Source of the DNA: Marinospirillum sp031581385
Lineage (GTDB): Bacteria > Pseudomonadota > Gammaproteobacteria > Pseudomonadales > Halomonadaceae
Assembly (NCBI RefSeq): GCF_044810985.1
Contig: NZ_CP085242.1
Location: 682,001-746,000 of the forward strand
Length of the DNA stretch: 64,000 nt
Direction of reading: 5' to 3'
Within the stretch, counting starts at the first letter, position 1. Every line of letters begins with the position of its first letter. Positions 33,988 to 43,110 of this stretch are shown here, one piece after another. The position numbers and the translations under genes were made by a program. The notes beneath the pieces were generated by a model, which saw only the letters and a program-made list of their open reading frames with translations, was not told where the DNA came from and ran no database searches.

Positions 33988-35130
33988 ATGCCCCCCAACC
34001 CCAAGTACCTTAAACTAGCCCTGGATCGCTTAGAGCCCGGAATGTTGATCTGTCGTTTGGATCAGGACTCACAAGACACACCTTTCGAGACCCGCAAACT
34101 GATTTTCAGGAATCATGATGATTTTATCCAGGCCTTCCCGGACACCCGTTACGTTTATGTTGACTTGAACCACAGTCAGCCCCAGGACCCCCTGGATACC
34201 AGCCGCAAGCTCTACTTGAATCTGCGCCAACAGATGGATCGGGTCATGAAGGATGTTCGCCTGGGCAACGCCTTGCAACAAAAACGCCTACTCCCGGTGC
34301 TTGAGCAGTTGATGGAAGCAGTACTCCATGACAGCAAAAGCATGACTTACTTGGCCATGTTGCGCGAACACCAGGATGAGCTGGTCGCCAAGGCAGTCAA
34401 TGTAAGCGTTCTCAGCCTGGTTTTTGCCAAGCATATCGGTTTGCGCCAGGACCAACTGATTCCACTGGGTATGGGCGCTTTATTGCACACTCTGGGGCTG
34501 CTGCAGGTTCCTGTTGAGGTGCTCACCAAGGTAGACCCACTCAGCGAAGATGAGAAAGAGCTTATCCGGCAGTACCCCCGACGGGGTTATGAGTATCTGC
34601 TTTCTCAAGGCAGCTTTGATGACCAGACTCTGGATATCGTCTTGCACCACCAGGAAAGAATCAATGGAGAAGGCTATCCGGACGGACTCAAAGGTCGGCA
34701 AATCGGCTTTCTGGCGCGTCTGGTCGCCATTACGTCTGTTTATGAAGCCCTGACTCGCAATCGCAGCTACCGTCAGGCTCTATCCCCCTCCAGAGCTCTG
34801 GGACAACTCTACCGTTGGCGCTTCCATGATTTTGATAGCCGTCTGGTGGAAAAATTCATTCACAGCCTAGGAGTGTATCCACCGGGATGTCTGGTCGAGT
34901 TAAGCAATGGTGCTTTAGCTGTGGTACACGCCACCCATCCGGATCAACGCCTGAATCCGGAAGTAAGACTCCTGACCACTGCCGACCTGAAACCTCTGGA
35001 ATTGCAGGAAACTCTGGATCTGGCCCAACAAAGCGACTTGAATATCCGCAAGGCACTGGACCCCAAGGAGCCCCGCCTGGAAAGCCTGTTACAGGAGTTG
35101 GTGAAGAACAATCCCGACTTCCTTGTCTAG
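33988..35130 (+). CDS. Degenerate HD-GYP protein (likely non-catalytic)
   Basis: 380 residues from ATG 33988; an upstream TTG is in frame. The N-terminal 120 residues resemble the DUF3391 part that precedes many HD-GYP domains. The HD-GYP region (about 130-300) keeps HHQERINGEGYPDGL (220-234). However, the HD pair is His167-Thr168 (LLHTLGLL), the first ligand helix reads AVNVSVLSLVFAKHIGL without its His, and the usual HP is Tyr196-Pro (QYPRRGYEYL). Most metal ligands are gone, so c-di-GMP hydrolysis is unlikely; it could still bind the nucleotide or a partner. It ends convergently with yciK. Confidence 0.85.
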   Translation: MPPNPKYLKLALDRLEPGMLICRLDQDSQDTPFETRKLIFRNHDDFIQAFPDTRYVYVDLNHSQPQDPLDTSRKLYLNLRQQMDRVMKDVRLGNALQQKRLLPVLEQLMEAVLHDSKSMTYLAMLREHQDELVAKAVNVSVLSLVFAKHIGLRQDQLIPLGMGALLHTLGLLQVPVEVLTKVDPLSEDEKELIRQYPRRGYEYLLSQGSFDDQTLDIVLHHQERINGEGYPDGLKGRQIGFLARLVAITSVYEALTRNRSYRQALSPSRALGQLYRWRFHDFDSRLVEKFIHSLGVYPPGCLVELSNGALAVVHATHPDQRLNPEVRLLTTADLKPLELQETLDLAQQSDLNIRKALDPKEPRLESLLQELVKNNPDFLV

Positions 35131-35146
35131 AAACGTCCCTGCCCCT

Positions 35147-35908
35147 TCAGGATTTGGGAGGCTGGGCATCCAATTGCTGGCCCGTTACGCCTTTACTGTC
35201 CGGCCCCATCAAGTAGTAATAAGCTGGCAGGATTTCTTCTGGAGTAGGCAGGGTGTTGGGATCTTCACCCGGATAGGCTTTGGCCCGCATTTTTGTACGG
35301 GTCGCCCCTGGATTCAAGGTGTTGACTCTCACCTGACTGATATTTTCCAGCTCTTCAGACATGACCTGGGACAAACCTTCCAGGGCAAATTTGGAGCAGG
35401 CATAAGCACCCCAGAAAGCCCGCCCCTTGCGCCCCACAGAAGATGAGGTGAGGATCACCGAGGCATCCTGTGACTGCTGCAGTAAAGGAATCAGAGCCTG
35501 CAACATCATGGTGGGGCCCGTGAAGTTCACCTGCATGACTTCATGCCAAAGCTCAGGGTTATAACCCTGCAAAGGCGTGATCTGCCCAAGAATACCGGCA
35601 TTATGCAACACGCCATCAAGACGCCCGAATTCTTCGTAAAGCCGATCCGCCATTTCCTTGTAATCCGGCCAGGTCGCGCCTTCAAAGTTCAAGGGGTAGA
35701 TGGCCGGTTTTTCAGCACCTCTGGCTTCAATTTCATCATAAACAGCTTCCAGCTTGCTGATCGTCCTTCCCAATAAAACAACGGTGGCACCCTTGTCTGC
35801 GAAACCCAAAGCTGCAGCACGGCCAATACCATCTCCTGCACCGGTCACTAGAATAATACGACCCTTTAAAAGGTCATCAGCCGGCTGGTAGGAATAATGT
35901 GATTGCAT
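35147..35908 (-). CDS. yciK: SDR-family oxidoreductase, YciK-like
   Basis: 253 residues of the classical short-chain dehydrogenase family. The NAD(P) motif is VTGAGDGIGRAAALGF, with NNAG replaced by HNAG (VLHNAGILG). The catalytic Ser is in LTSSSVG, and Tyr and Lys in GAYACSKFALEGL. The N-terminus QSHYSYQPADDLLKGRIILV matches YciK. Substrate unknown. It follows cpoB in the minus-strand tol-pal block, 24 bases downstream. Confidence 0.88.
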   Translation of the reverse strand: MQSHYSYQPADDLLKGRIILVTGAGDGIGRAAALGFADKGATVVLLGRTISKLEAVYDEIEARGAEKPAIYPLNFEGATWPDYKEMADRLYEEFGRLDGVLHNAGILGQITPLQGYNPELWHEVMQVNFTGPTMMLQALIPLLQQSQDASVILTSSSVGRKGRAFWGAYACSKFALEGLSQVMSEELENISQVRVNTLNPGATRTKMRAKAYPGEDPNTLPTPEEILPAYYYLMGPDSKGVTGQQLDAQPPKS

Positions 35909-35932
35909 AAAAGATTATCAACTCAGAGGAAA

Positions 35933-36712
35933 TTAACGGTTTAACCAGGTGCGTGCCAGCTCAGCGGCTGGTTCACGGGGATATTCGGCGATAATCGACT
36001 CCATGATTTCCTTGGCCTGATCTTCATTGCCATAACGCGAACGAATCAATCCCAGTTTGTACTTGGAATCAGCGATTTTAAAACTGTCCGGGTAACGGCG
36101 TACAACAGCTTCAAACATTTTTTCCGCTTCACGGGTACGATTCTGAGCCATATGAATTTCGCCAATCCAATAATAGCCATTACCCACCAGCTGGGACTCA
36201 GGGTACTTGCGGATAAAGTCCTGGAAAGCCTGAATTGCTTCATCAAATTGGCGTTCGGGCACCAGTTGATAGGCTTTTGCATAGGCTTCACGAGCCGAGA
36301 GCTGATCCTTGTTACCCGAATCCGAAGTATTGGAGGTTGGAAGTGGTTCTGTGATTGAATTGGCCGCTGGCGCTTTTGCTGGGAGAGTATCGGCCTCCTC
36401 CAGTTTATTGATGCGCTTGTAGTGATCCTGGAGCCTTTCATCAAGGTCTATATAGCGGCGACGCTGCTCATCCTGCATGCGTGAGATGACTTGCTCCTGC
36501 TTTTCCACCTTGTTGCGCAAGCTTTGTACCTCAGCCTGCAACTGCTCCAATTGCATAAAAAGTTCTGCTTGAACAACAGCAGAGTTACGATTATCCCCCT
36601 GAGCAAAGCTCAGCAAGGGGGTCAGTAAAAAAGCACACGCCAAAACAAAACGGGGGCCATAAATGGCCCCTGTTTTAACTCTGACTGCTTTGCTGGTTTC
36701 AATAGCTTTCAC
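35933..36712 (-). CDS. cpoB: Cell-division coordinator CpoB (YbgF)
   Basis: 259 residues. Signal peptide (FVLACAFLLTPLLSFA), N-terminal trimerising coiled coil (LEQLQAEVQSLRNKVEKQEQ), a Ser/Thr/Pro linker, and three TPR repeats from about 140 (AYAKAYQLVPERQFDEAIQ, then YYWIGEIHMAQNRTREAEK). CpoB links peptidoglycan synthesis with Tol-driven outer-membrane constriction in the periplasm. It follows pal by 18 bases, the conserved order. Confidence 0.95.
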   Translation of the reverse strand: MKAIETSKAVRVKTGAIYGPRFVLACAFLLTPLLSFAQGDNRNSAVVQAELFMQLEQLQAEVQSLRNKVEKQEQVISRMQDEQRRRYIDLDERLQDHYKRINKLEEADTLPAKAPAANSITEPLPTSNTSDSGNKDQLSAREAYAKAYQLVPERQFDEAIQAFQDFIRKYPESQLVGNGYYWIGEIHMAQNRTREAEKMFEAVVRRYPDSFKIADSKYKLGLIRSRYGNEDQAKEIMESIIAEYPREPAAELARTWLNR

Positions 36713-36730
36713 GCCAGAGATATCCTGCTA

Positions 36731-37279
36731 TCAGTAAACAAATTCAACACGACGATTCTGCTGGTGCTCTTCAGGATTCGAAGCATTGCGTACAGCCAGG
36801 CGCTCTTCACCGTAGCTCACGACTTCCATTTGTTCGGAAGCAACGCCCTGCAGTGACAAGTAACGCTGTACTGAGTTACCACGACGCTCACCCAGAGCCA
36901 TGTTGTACTCACGGGTACCGCGCTCATCGGCGTGACCTTCAAGAACAACCTTGGAATCAGGGTTGGCCTGCAGGTAAGCAGCATGGGCATTCAGGTCTTC
37001 ATAGAATTCACTGCGGATATTTGATTTGTCAAAATCAAAGTAAATCGTCATGACTTCAGGACGTTCAACAGCTTCTTCTTCAGCCATGGCTTCAGCGTTT
37101 GCAGCTTCTTCTTCAGCAGCGCCTGCAGTTTCTGCACTGTCTTCATCAGAGGTCTGCACTTCTTCGGCTGTCACTTCTTCTTCATCAGTTGGCTGCGTAG
37201 CCGCACCACCACCACAACCAGCCACCAATGCCAGAATGGCTGCCAGAGCGAAAGGCTTGCTATACTTCATCAGATCCAT
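36731..37279 (-). CDS. pal: Peptidoglycan-associated lipoprotein Pal
   Basis: 182 residues. Lipobox LVAGC. The C-terminal OmpA-like domain has IYFDFDKSNIRSEF, LEGHADERGTREYNMALG and GEERLAVRNASNPEEHQQNR, which bind peptidoglycan. Between the lipid anchor and this domain is an unusually acidic linker of about 50 residues rich in Glu and Ala. Pal tethers the outer membrane to the wall and interacts with TolB. Start chosen at 37279, with GGAGA five bases upstream. Confidence 0.97.
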   Translation of the reverse strand: MDLMKYSKPFALAAILALVAGCGGGAATQPTDEEEVTAEEVQTSDEDSAETAGAAEEEAANAEAMAEEEAVERPEVMTIYFDFDKSNIRSEFYEDLNAHAAYLQANPDSKVVLEGHADERGTREYNMALGERRGNSVQRYLSLQGVASEQMEVVSYGEERLAVRNASNPEEHQQNRRVEFVY

Positions 37280-37370
37280 ATTCTTCTCCTAGTTTTAAGA
37301 AGCTTATACTTATTTCCCATAGAGTGTAGCTCATACGGGACGGAACTTTAACCGGTAAATTATAATCCAG

Positions 37371-38684
37371 TTAATTCAGGAAAGGCGACCAGGCAGGTTC
37401 CCTGACATCGCCTCGTTCAGCTGGCAGCTCATACTGAATTCTGCCGTCTGTTGAAACAACACCGAGCACCCCCTGATCACCCTGCATGAGTGCATAAATA
37501 ACCATGCTGCCATTGGGTGCCACACTGGGCGACTCATCCAGTGGTGAAGTCGTCAGAGTGCGCAGTCGGCCTGTATCCATATTAAGCCCAGCGATACTGA
37601 ATAGTCCACCTCCAGACTCCCTGTGCACCATAAAAATTTCTTTACCGTCGGGTGAATAGCGGGCACGGGCATTATAATTACCTTCAAAACTCAGCCTGTC
37701 GATATTTCCTGACTGCAAATTAACTCGATAAATTTGCGGCCCGCCACTTCTGCTGGAAGTAAAGATAATATTCTTGCCATCCGGCGACCAGGAGGGTTCA
37801 GTGTCGATTGCGTAATGATGCGTCACCCGGATAAGACGCTTTTCTTCCAGATGGTAAATGTAGATTTCCGGGTTACCGTCACGTGACAAAGTCATGGCCA
37901 GCTTTTTACCATCCGGTGACCAGGCGGGGGCACCATTTAAACCCCTGAAATTGGTTAGCTGATAACGTGAACCCGTCGCCACTTCCTGAATATAAATCGC
38001 AGGCCGCCCCCGTTCAAAAGACACATAAGCCAGTTTTTTACCATCGGGCGACCAGTCAGGTGAAAGCAGTGGCTCACGGGAAGTGAGAATGGTGCGCGAA
38101 CGCTGGCCATCAGCATCGGCCACATGCAGACGAAATTGATAATCCGCACGGCCACTGAGCTGCTCAGCCGTCACATAAGCCATACGGGTCGAGAAGATGC
38201 CCCGCTGCCCGGTAAGCTTTTCATAAATCCTGTCGCTTACAAAGTGAGCACGGGAGCGCAACTGGCTACGTTTGGCCGTCACCGTTTCGCCAAAAATTCG
38301 TTCCTGGCTGACCACATCAAAGAGTTCATAGTTAATTCGCAGCTGATCGTTTTCCTCTGCAATCGAACCAACCAATAAATAGTTAACATCCAAAAGCCGC
38401 CAGTCCCGATAGATCACTTCAGAAGCTTCGGAAGGAAGGCTGACCAGGTTTTCTCTGGGAACCGGCGCAAACAAACCGGTTCGCTCCAGATTATCCGCAA
38501 CAATCCGGGCTACATCTTCAGGCAAGGCACCCGAACCCCGCCAAGCAAAAGGAACCAGGGCAATCGGTGTGGCTTTATCACTACCCTGGGTAATTCGGAT
38601 CGTCAGGTTTGCCTGGGTATTAAAGCTGATAACCAATAATATCAGAGCCAACCACCAGACCTGCTTGCGAGGTTTCAAAATCAC
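37371..38684 (-). CDS. tolB: Tol-Pal system periplasmic protein TolB
   Basis: 437 residues. Signal peptide, an N-terminal alpha/beta domain, and a C-terminal beta-propeller with repeated WSPDGKKLAYVSFE-type WD/PD40 blocks. It interacts with Pal and TolA in the periplasm. The ATG overlaps the tolA stop (ATGA), so translation is coupled. 91 bases separate it from pal, which probably has its own promoter as well. Confidence 0.97.
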   Translation of the reverse strand: MILKPRKQVWWLALILLVISFNTQANLTIRITQGSDKATPIALVPFAWRGSGALPEDVARIVADNLERTGLFAPVPRENLVSLPSEASEVIYRDWRLLDVNYLLVGSIAEENDQLRINYELFDVVSQERIFGETVTAKRSQLRSRAHFVSDRIYEKLTGQRGIFSTRMAYVTAEQLSGRADYQFRLHVADADGQRSRTILTSREPLLSPDWSPDGKKLAYVSFERGRPAIYIQEVATGSRYQLTNFRGLNGAPAWSPDGKKLAMTLSRDGNPEIYIYHLEEKRLIRVTHHYAIDTEPSWSPDGKNIIFTSSRSGGPQIYRVNLQSGNIDRLSFEGNYNARARYSPDGKEIFMVHRESGGGLFSIAGLNMDTGRLRTLTTSPLDESPSVAPNGSMVIYALMQGDQGVLGVVSTDGRIQYELPAERGDVREPAWSPFLN

Positions 38685-39592
38685 TGCGTCAAATCCTCAG
38701 GTGTGAATATCAGATCGATCACTCGGAATGCATTTCTTTGTCGCGGCTCAAGTTGCAATAGTGGAAAAGGCTCGGCCCTTTCTACTGCCTGAATGGCAGA
38801 GCGATCAAAGGCGGTATTACCGCTGGATTCCACCACTGTAACCCCATCCGGTGCCAGTTCGCCAGTGCCCAGCAGTTGGATGCGCAAAACCGTTTCCAGT
38901 TCACTGCTGACTCCCGGTGGTCGGGTCCACTGGCTGGAAATCAAATCAAAGATGATTCCTTCCATATCCGCAATGGCCTGAGCATCCTTTTCAGCCTGCT
39001 CGGCACGGGCCTCTTCCTGGGCTCTTTGTGATTGTTCACGTATACGCGCTTCTTCTTCACGCTGACGGCGGGCTTCTGCTTCCCGGCGGTCTTCCACCTG
39101 ACGGCGAATTTCTTCTTCCTGACGACGCTGACGCTCGGCTTCAGTTCGGGCCTGCTGTTCTGCCTCACGCTGACGCTTCAACTGCAATTGTCGCTGCTTT
39201 TCCTGCTGCTCTGCCTGCCGCTCTGCTTCCCGGCGGGCCTGTTCTTCCAGCCGACGCTGTTGCTCTGCTGCCTCGCGCTGGGCTTCTTCACGTTGGCGCT
39301 GGGCTTCAGCTTCGCGGCGACGCTGCTCCTCGGCCTGCTGCTTCCGGCGTTCTGCTTCTTCCTGCCTGCGTTTTTCTGCTTCGCGCTGCTGACGCTGCTG
39401 TGCTTCACGCTGGGCCTCTGCCTGGCGCTCTGCCGCTGGATCCTGTGCCACGATCTGGGCACGAATGATTTCCTGGGGAGGCTCAGGAGTGGGCTCGCGC
39501 ATCTGCAAGCCCTGCCAAAAAAACAGGGCTCCGGCCAGCAGGTGCACGACCAGAGTAAGAACAACGGACAAGGGCAGGTTGGCAGGCTTCAA
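38681..39592 (-). CDS. tolA: Tol-Pal system protein TolA
   Basis: 303 residues. A single N-terminal membrane helix (LSVVLTLVVHLLAGALFFW), then a long charged helix (about 45-205) made of Arg/Glu/Gln/Ala repeats, and a C-terminal globular domain with VLRIQLLGTGELAPDGVTVVE. TolA spans the periplasm and couples the TolQR motor to TolB and Pal. The helical spacer is Gln/Glu/Arg-rich rather than Ala/Lys-rich as in E. coli. Confidence 0.95.
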   Translation of the reverse strand: MKPANLPLSVVLTLVVHLLAGALFFWQGLQMREPTPEPPQEIIRAQIVAQDPAAERQAEAQREAQQRQQREAEKRRQEEAERRKQQAEEQRRREAEAQRQREEAQREAAEQQRRLEEQARREAERQAEQQEKQRQLQLKRQREAEQQARTEAERQRRQEEEIRRQVEDRREAEARRQREEEARIREQSQRAQEEARAEQAEKDAQAIADMEGIIFDLISSQWTRPPGVSSELETVLRIQLLGTGELAPDGVTVVESSGNTAFDRSAIQAVERAEPFPLLQLEPRQRNAFRVIDLIFTPEDLTQ

Positions 39593-39602
39593 ACCAACAC
39601 CT

Positions 39603-40046
39603 CTAGCGTTCTTCAGGTGGCTGGGAAATCAGGCCCACCTGAGTGACACCGGCACCCTGCAGGCGACTCATCAAAACCACCACCTCGCCATAGGCCACGC
39701 GGCGATCACCCCGCAGCAGAACTGGTATCTCAGGATTCTGGCGCTTCAGGCGTGCCACCTGCTGAATGACCTGTTCCAGATTCAGGGCTTCATCCGAGTC
39801 CGATCCCATTTCCAGATAATAATGGCCATCTGCATCCAGAGAGACCACCAGAGGTTCATTATCCTCTTCTGACTGGATGGGCTCGGAAGTCACTTCCGGC
39901 AATTCAACATCCACGCCCTGCGTCAAAATGGGAGCGGTCACCATGAAAATAACCAACAAAACCAGCATGACATCAATGTAGGGCAAGACATTGACTTCGG
40001 AAATCGGCGGCTTGGGTGGCCTGCGGCGTAACCTTTGCGTGCGCAT
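39603..40046 (-). CDS. tolR: Tol-Pal system protein TolR
   Basis: 147 residues. One N-terminal membrane helix (VLPYIDVMLVLLVIFMVTAP) with the conserved Asp (YIDVML) that conducts protons with TolQ. The periplasmic domain is of the ExbD/TolR type. It follows tolQ by 10 bases. Confidence 0.97.
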   Translation of the reverse strand: MRTQRLRRRPPKPPISEVNVLPYIDVMLVLLVIFMVTAPILTQGVDVELPEVTSEPIQSEEDNEPLVVSLDADGHYYLEMGSDSDEALNLEQVIQQVARLKRQNPEIPVLLRGDRRVAYGEVVVLMSRLQGAGVTQVGLISQPPEER

Positions 40047-40056
40047 ATCAGCTTCC

Positions 40057-40731
40057 CTAGTCGGCTTTCTTGGTAATCAGGCTGCGATGTAAAATGCCGG
40101 AAAACTCATCAGCAAAGTTTTCATAGTGATTCAACAGGCTTTCACTGGAAGCAATATAGCGGTTGTAGGCAATCACCGAGGGAATCGCCACAAACAGCCC
40201 CATGGCCGTTGTCATCAGGGCTTCCGCCATACCCGGTGCCACGACAGCAAAGGTGGCCTGCTGCACACCCGCCAGGCTCTTGAAAGCCTCCATGATCCCC
40301 CAGACCGTGCCAAACAAGCCAATATGCGGACTGACAGAACCAATGGTTGCCAGTATCGGCAGACCGGAATGCAGGCGGTCCTGCTCTTCAGCCAGGGCAA
40401 TACGCATGGAGCGCTCCACCCCCTCGAGAATGGGTTCCGGTTCAGTGGTTTTCTGACGAATGCGATTGAAGGTTTTGAAACCCGAGTAAATGACCCTTTC
40501 GGCGCCCTGGACTTCATAGGGGTCGGTATCCCGAAACAGCTCATTCAATTCAATGCCTGACCAGAACCTTTCCCGGAATTCATCGTGGGCTTCTTTGGCA
40601 ACACGAAAGATCTGCCAACGCTGGAAAATGGAAATCCAGGAAATAATAGAACCGGCCAAAAGGGCCACCATCAGGAACTGGATAAAAAAACTGGCCTGGA
40701 AAACCATTTTCCAGAAAGTGAGCTCTTGCAA
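40057..40731 (-). CDS. tolQ: Tol-Pal system protein TolQ
   Basis: 224 residues with three membrane segments, MotA/TolQ/ExbB family. The central block IGSVSPHIGLFGTVWGIMEAF and AEALMTTAMGLFVAIPSVIAYN are conserved. It forms the pentameric stator of the inner-membrane motor that energises TolA. 36 bases follow ybgC. Confidence 0.97.
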   Translation of the reverse strand: MQELTFWKMVFQASFFIQFLMVALLAGSIISWISIFQRWQIFRVAKEAHDEFRERFWSGIELNELFRDTDPYEVQGAERVIYSGFKTFNRIRQKTTEPEPILEGVERSMRIALAEEQDRLHSGLPILATIGSVSPHIGLFGTVWGIMEAFKSLAGVQQATFAVVAPGMAEALMTTAMGLFVAIPSVIAYNRYIASSESLLNHYENFADEFSGILHRSLITKKAD

Positions 40732-40767
40732 CTTGGACTCCTTGAAACTTCAATCAGTTAAATTATT

Positions 40768-41175
40768 TTAATTCGCTGGCTTGGGCAGAGTAGCAAGCAG
40801 GCTGGCCGGTAAGCGACAGGGCCTCAAGTGACTTCTGTCAACACAGGCTACCTCGACCCTGGCCTGACAGAGAAGTTCCCCTGCCCGCTTGATCTGCTGT
40901 AAAAAAATCAGCTTTGCACCCCGGCTGGCTTCCAGAGTCACTTCAACCTGCAAAAGGTCGTCCAGCTGCGCCGGACGCAAATATTCGGTTTCCACTTTGC
41001 GCACCACAAAAAGCACCGGTAATAGCGATTGTTCCCAGCCCAGGCTTCGCAACCATTCGGTTCTGGCTCTTTCCATGAATTTCAGATAGTTAACATAGTA
41101 GACAATACCACCGGCATCCGTATCTTCATAGTAGACACGAACCTGAACAGCAAAACTCTTAGCGTCTTCTTGCAT
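40768..41175 (-). CDS. ybgC: Acyl-CoA thioesterase YbgC
   Basis: 135 residues, hot-dog fold. The signature YYEDTDAGGIVYYVNYLKF contains the catalytic Asp. The gene occupies its standard place at the head of the tol-pal operon. It hydrolyses acyl-CoA or acyl-ACP esters; its link to Tol function is not well understood. Confidence 0.95.
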   Translation of the reverse strand: MQEDAKSFAVQVRVYYEDTDAGGIVYYVNYLKFMERARTEWLRSLGWEQSLLPVLFVVRKVETEYLRPAQLDDLLQVEVTLEASRGAKLIFLQQIKRAGELLCQARVEVACVDRSHLRPCRLPASLLATLPKPAN

Positions 41176-41192
41176 ACTATCCCTACACCTTT

Positions 41193-42197
41193 TTATTCTG
41201 GAACCGCCAGACCAAAATGCAACCAGGCCTGACGGGTGACCTGGCGACCGCGTGCGGTACGCATCATAAACCCCTGCTGAATCAAAAAGGGTTCGAGTAC
41301 TTCTTCAATGGTATCCCGTGACTCGGAAATGGCAGCAGCCAGGCTTTCCACCCCCACCGGCCCGCCGGAAAATTTTTCCATCATGGCCAAAAGCAAACGC
41401 CGATCCATATGATCCAGACCATGAGTATCGACATTCAGCAGGTTCAAAGCCAGATCGGCCAGCTCTTTGGTGATAGTGCCATCGGATTTGACTTCGGCAA
41501 AGTCCCGCACCCGACGCAGCAGGCGGTTGGCAATCCGCGGGGTGCCCCGTGAACGGCGGGCAATTTCCTCGGCACCGCCCAGATCGGCCTGCAGCCCCAG
41601 TAATTTGGCTGAACGGGTCACGATGGTGGTCAGGTCAGCGACGGAATAAAACTCCAGGCGCTGAACGATGCCAAAGCGATCCCTTAACGGTGCCGTCAAA
41701 AGACCAGCACGGGTGGTTGCACCCACCAGAGTGAAAGGCGGCAAATCCAACTTGATGGAACGTGCTGCCGGGCCTTCACCGATCATGATATCCAGCTGAT
41801 AGTCTTCCATTGCTGGATACAGAACTTCTTCCACCGCCGGGTTCAAACGATGGATTTCATCAATAAAGAGAACATCGCCTTCTTCCAGATTGGTCAGCAT
41901 GGCGGCGAGATCACCGGCTTTTTCCATAACCGGGCCGGAAGTGCTTTTGATATGCACCCCCATTTCTTCGGCAATGATATTGGCCAGCGTGGTTTTGCCC
42001 AGACCGGGCGGCCCGAAGATCAGGGTGTGATCCAGGGCTTCCTTGCGACCGCGGGCAGCACTGATGAAAATCTCCATCTGCTCGCAGACTTGCGGCTGAC
42101 CGGTATAATCGGACAGGGATTTGGGACGTATCGCATGATCCTGGCTGGATTCCTGCGGCAGGCTTTCTGCTACAACAAGGCGGTCACTTTCAATCAC
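41193..42197 (-). CDS. ruvB: Holliday junction branch-migration helicase RuvB
   Basis: 334 residues. Walker A GPPGLGKTTLANI, Walker B LFIDEIHRLN, GATTRAGLLTAPLRDRFG and the C-terminal winged helix with QGFMMRTARGRQVT. It forms hexameric rings that, with RuvA, drive branch migration. Here it is separated from ruvA by about 1.2 kb that includes a hicBA pair on the other strand, so a ruvAB operon is no longer possible. It is 17 bases upstream of ybgC. Confidence 0.98.
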   Translation of the reverse strand: MIESDRLVVAESLPQESSQDHAIRPKSLSDYTGQPQVCEQMEIFISAARGRKEALDHTLIFGPPGLGKTTLANIIAEEMGVHIKSTSGPVMEKAGDLAAMLTNLEEGDVLFIDEIHRLNPAVEEVLYPAMEDYQLDIMIGEGPAARSIKLDLPPFTLVGATTRAGLLTAPLRDRFGIVQRLEFYSVADLTTIVTRSAKLLGLQADLGGAEEIARRSRGTPRIANRLLRRVRDFAEVKSDGTITKELADLALNLLNVDTHGLDHMDRRLLLAMMEKFSGGPVGVESLAAAISESRDTIEEVLEPFLIQQGFMMRTARGRQVTRQAWLHFGLAVPE

Positions 42198-42255
42198 TGC
42201 AGGGGATTCCTGTAAACGGGCAAAGATTCAGAACGCATTCTAGCAGAGAAAAACC

Positions 42256-42468
42256 CTATTCAGCTTTCCTGTAGTCGTCAACCAGTTTCCAGGCCAGGGC
42301 AAAATCCTCTTCAGCGACATAAACACGGGCAAAACCCATCGGGGCCATTTCCCCAATACCCCCATGAAGATAATGCCCGTCGACAAAGACTTCCAGATGC
42401 CGGGAGCGCAGCATACCTGCCACTATATGCGCTTCCAGAATATCACTGGCTTCGTAAACAACAATCAT
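42256..42468 (-). CDS. DUF2007 protein (putative signal-transducing)
   Basis: 70 residues: MIVVYEASDILEAHIVAGML, then RSRHLEVFVDGHYLHGG, and MGFARVYVAEEDFALAWKLV. This is the DUF2007 fold (GlnB-like ferredoxin fold), often annotated as a putative signal transducer. 58 bases upstream of ruvB, same strand. Role unknown. Confidence 0.85.
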   Translation of the reverse strand: MIVVYEASDILEAHIVAGMLRSRHLEVFVDGHYLHGGIGEMAPMGFARVYVAEEDFALAWKLVDDYRKAE

Positions 42469-42498
42469 GTAGAAAATCCAACATCTGAAAAAACAACA

Positions 42499-42723
42499 TT
42501 ATCGGATACGCTCGGAAAATTTTTCAGTGCTCAGCCTATACGCCTCATCCATTGCAGGTGAGAGTTCTTCCAACCTGGTTCGATCAGGATTCAACACACA
42601 AACCCAGAACATCCACGCATAAACCGGATGTGGCAAAAGGCAATTCAACTGACTAAAATCCTGCTCTTCCCAGGCATCAACGGCAACCAGTCTCTGATAG
42701 CGTTTCAGAACAAATTCAGCCAC
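42499..42723 (-). CDS. Small hypothetical protein
   Basis: 74 residues from GTG 42723, Trp-rich (MAEFVLKRYQRLVAVDAWEE, HPVYAWMFWVCVLNP). No family recognised. The ribosome site is weak and the neighbouring plus-strand hicB gene begins 123 bases away. It sits 30 bases upstream of the DUF2007 gene in the same direction. It could be a real small gene or the remnant of a longer one. Confidence 0.4.
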   Translation of the reverse strand: MAEFVLKRYQRLVAVDAWEEQDFSQLNCLLPHPVYAWMFWVCVLNPDRTRLEELSPAMDEAYRLSTEKFSERIR

Positions 42724-42846
42724 TTCTTGACGCTCATCAACTCAGCCACCACAATTCAAAAGATGAGAATAAGCCCAAGGGCATTTGCACCTTTTATTTT
42801 GTCCAGTGTCTCAGCTAAAAGCCTGCCTTGCATAGGAACTGAATAA

Positions 42847-43107
42847 ATGTTGAAACCCGTCGATTTCCAAAAAGCCCCGGCCAGGCCAACTTACCCGGTG
42901 ATCGTGACCCAGGGTGATGGTATGTACACCGCAGAGTGTGATGCGCTGAGCCTGGTCACAGAAGCCAGAACCTTTGAAGAGCTGACCGAAAGAGTCTGGG
43001 AACTGGCACCGGATATGATTGAAGCCAATGACCTTGCCATGGACCCTGAAACCCTGCGCTTACGCTTTGAAGTTCAGCAGGATGCCTACCAGCTCAAGGT
43101 CAACTAA
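42847..43107 (+). CDS. hicB: HicB-like antitoxin (DUF1902)
   Basis: 86 residues. YPVIVTQGDGMYTAECDALS and VTEARTFEELTERVWELAP give the HicB/DUF1902 ferredoxin-like fold that mimics dsRNA-binding. No C-terminal DNA-binding domain is obvious. The downstream hicA starts 3 bases after its stop, giving antitoxin-first order. It lies on the strand opposite to the ruv genes. Confidence 0.8.
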   Translation: MLKPVDFQKAPARPTYPVIVTQGDGMYTAECDALSLVTEARTFEELTERVWELAPDMIEANDLAMDPETLRLRFEVQQDAYQLKVN

Positions 43108-43110
43108 GGC

